From NCBI GenBank assembly GCA_017394475.1, contig JAFPYQ010000211.1:1-7312 (forward strand): a stretch of DNA of 7,312 nt, in the 5' to 3' direction. The notes below the pieces were generated by a model, which was not told where the DNA came from, searched no databases, and saw only the letters and a list, made by a program, of their open reading frames with translations. Each line of letters starts with the position of its first letter. Positions within the stretch are counted from its first letter, which is position 1. The DNA comes from Oscillospiraceae bacterium. GTDB taxonomy: Bacteria > Bacillota > Clostridia > Oscillospirales > Ruminococcaceae. Below, piece after piece: positions 6,942-7,312 of this stretch. The position numbers were made by a program, and so were the translations under genes.

Positions 6942-7312
6942 ATGGCAGATACAAAGGCAAGTGCAAATTATATAACACATAAGGGAGCTAAGGCAGTAGA
7001 GCTTTATTCATCGGGATACCGTGCGATAGTACTTCCGGGTCTCGGCTCAAATGTCACCAGATTTACCGATGAAAAGCGCAATATAGATGTTTTCCGCTAC
7101 AATAACGGAGTGGGACTGGCTGAGATAATGAATTCTCCAGAGATATGGGGACTTCCCACCCTCTATCTTCCCAATCGCCTTGACAAAGGCATACTGCACA
7201 CTTCCGATGCAGTGTACCGCTTCCCTGTAAATGAGGAGCGTTTCGGCAATCACATCCACGGATTCGTTCACAAGCGCGCATATACCGTAAAGGATATGGG
7301 CGTAAAGGGTAA
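6942..7312 (+). CDS. Aldose 1-epimerase (galactose mutarotase-like), 3' end cut by window edge
   Basis: Starting at ATG 6942, 123 complete codons remain open to the window edge; family members usually run about 300-350 residues, so roughly the N-terminal third is seen. Aldose 1-epimerases interconvert alpha and beta anomers of hexoses in the cytoplasm. The segment LPTLYLPNRLD (71-81), then YRFPVNEERFGNHIHGFVHK (92-111), matches the family. R79 and H106 (within HIHG) correspond to the substrate-binding Arg and first His of the GalM active site. The second catalytic His and the Glu base would lie beyond the window. The site AAGGCGG at 6928-6934 overlaps the nadC stop and is 7 nt from the start, and the gap to nadC is 12 nt, so the gene probably belongs to the sirtuin-nadC operon. 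Exact sugar specificity cannot be told from this part. Confidence 0.88.
   Translation, partial: MADTKASANYITHKGAKAVELYSSGYRAIVLPGLGSNVTRFTDEKRNIDVFRYNNGVGLAEIMNSPEIWGLPTLYLPNRLDKGILHTSDAVYRFPVNEERFGNHIHGFVHKRAYTVKDMGVKG

Noticed and set aside
6054..6980. Minus-strand frames opposite nadC, up to 189 codons
   Set aside because: They overlap a complete NadC with all catalytic motifs, and the translations look like antisense composition.

Overview
This window is ordinary chromosomal DNA from a low-to-mid GC Gram-positive bacterium, most likely a gut or rumen Clostridia member close to Ruminococcus (Oscillospiraceae). That placement is an inference. It rests on strong TTGACA/TATAAT-type promoters with extended -10 elements, GGAGG-type ribosome binding sites, and Firmicutes-like UvrA, sirtuin, NadC and FtsX-type permease proteins. 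I see no mobile element, CRISPR array, tRNA or rRNA, and no convincing terminator.

The layout is two divergent gene sets on either side of an AT-rich intergenic region of about 280 bp (5060-5340). Leftward (minus strand) lie radC (5059-4244), uvrA (4219-1397) and an FtsX-family ABC transporter permease (1341 to beyond base 1). Gaps are 24 nt (radC-uvrA, from the preferred uvrA ATG) and 55 nt (uvrA-permease). Rightward (plus strand) lie a Sir2-family NAD-dependent deacylase (5341-6072), nadC (6090-6929) and an aldose 1-epimerase-like gene cut by the window end (from 6942). These gaps are 17 and 12 nt, so the three are probably one operon.

Each side has a near-consensus promoter in the intergenic region: TTGAGA-N17-TATAAT for radC-uvrA and TTGACT-N17-TATAAT for the sirtuin operon, both with TGn extended -10 elements. 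The 17-bp spacer of the sirtuin promoter contains a perfect 12-bp palindrome (TTACAATTGTAA). Its core fits the TACANNTGTA box bound by CopY/BlaI-type repressors, so it is a candidate operator. The leader of the sirtuin transcript is about 90 nt and holds a clean 7-bp hairpin. It also holds a 24-codon reading frame whose stop overlaps the sirtuin start.

Functionally, the left side joins a JAMM-type RadC protein to the damage-recognition ATPase of nucleotide excision repair. The right side joins an NAD-consuming enzyme to an NAD-producing one (NadC makes nicotinate mononucleotide from quinolinate), followed by a sugar mutarotase. I found no clear undescribed system. The points most worth a second look are the operator-like palindrome and leader of the sirtuin-nadC operon, the sirtuin-nadC pairing itself, and the divergent JAMM region of the RadC protein.
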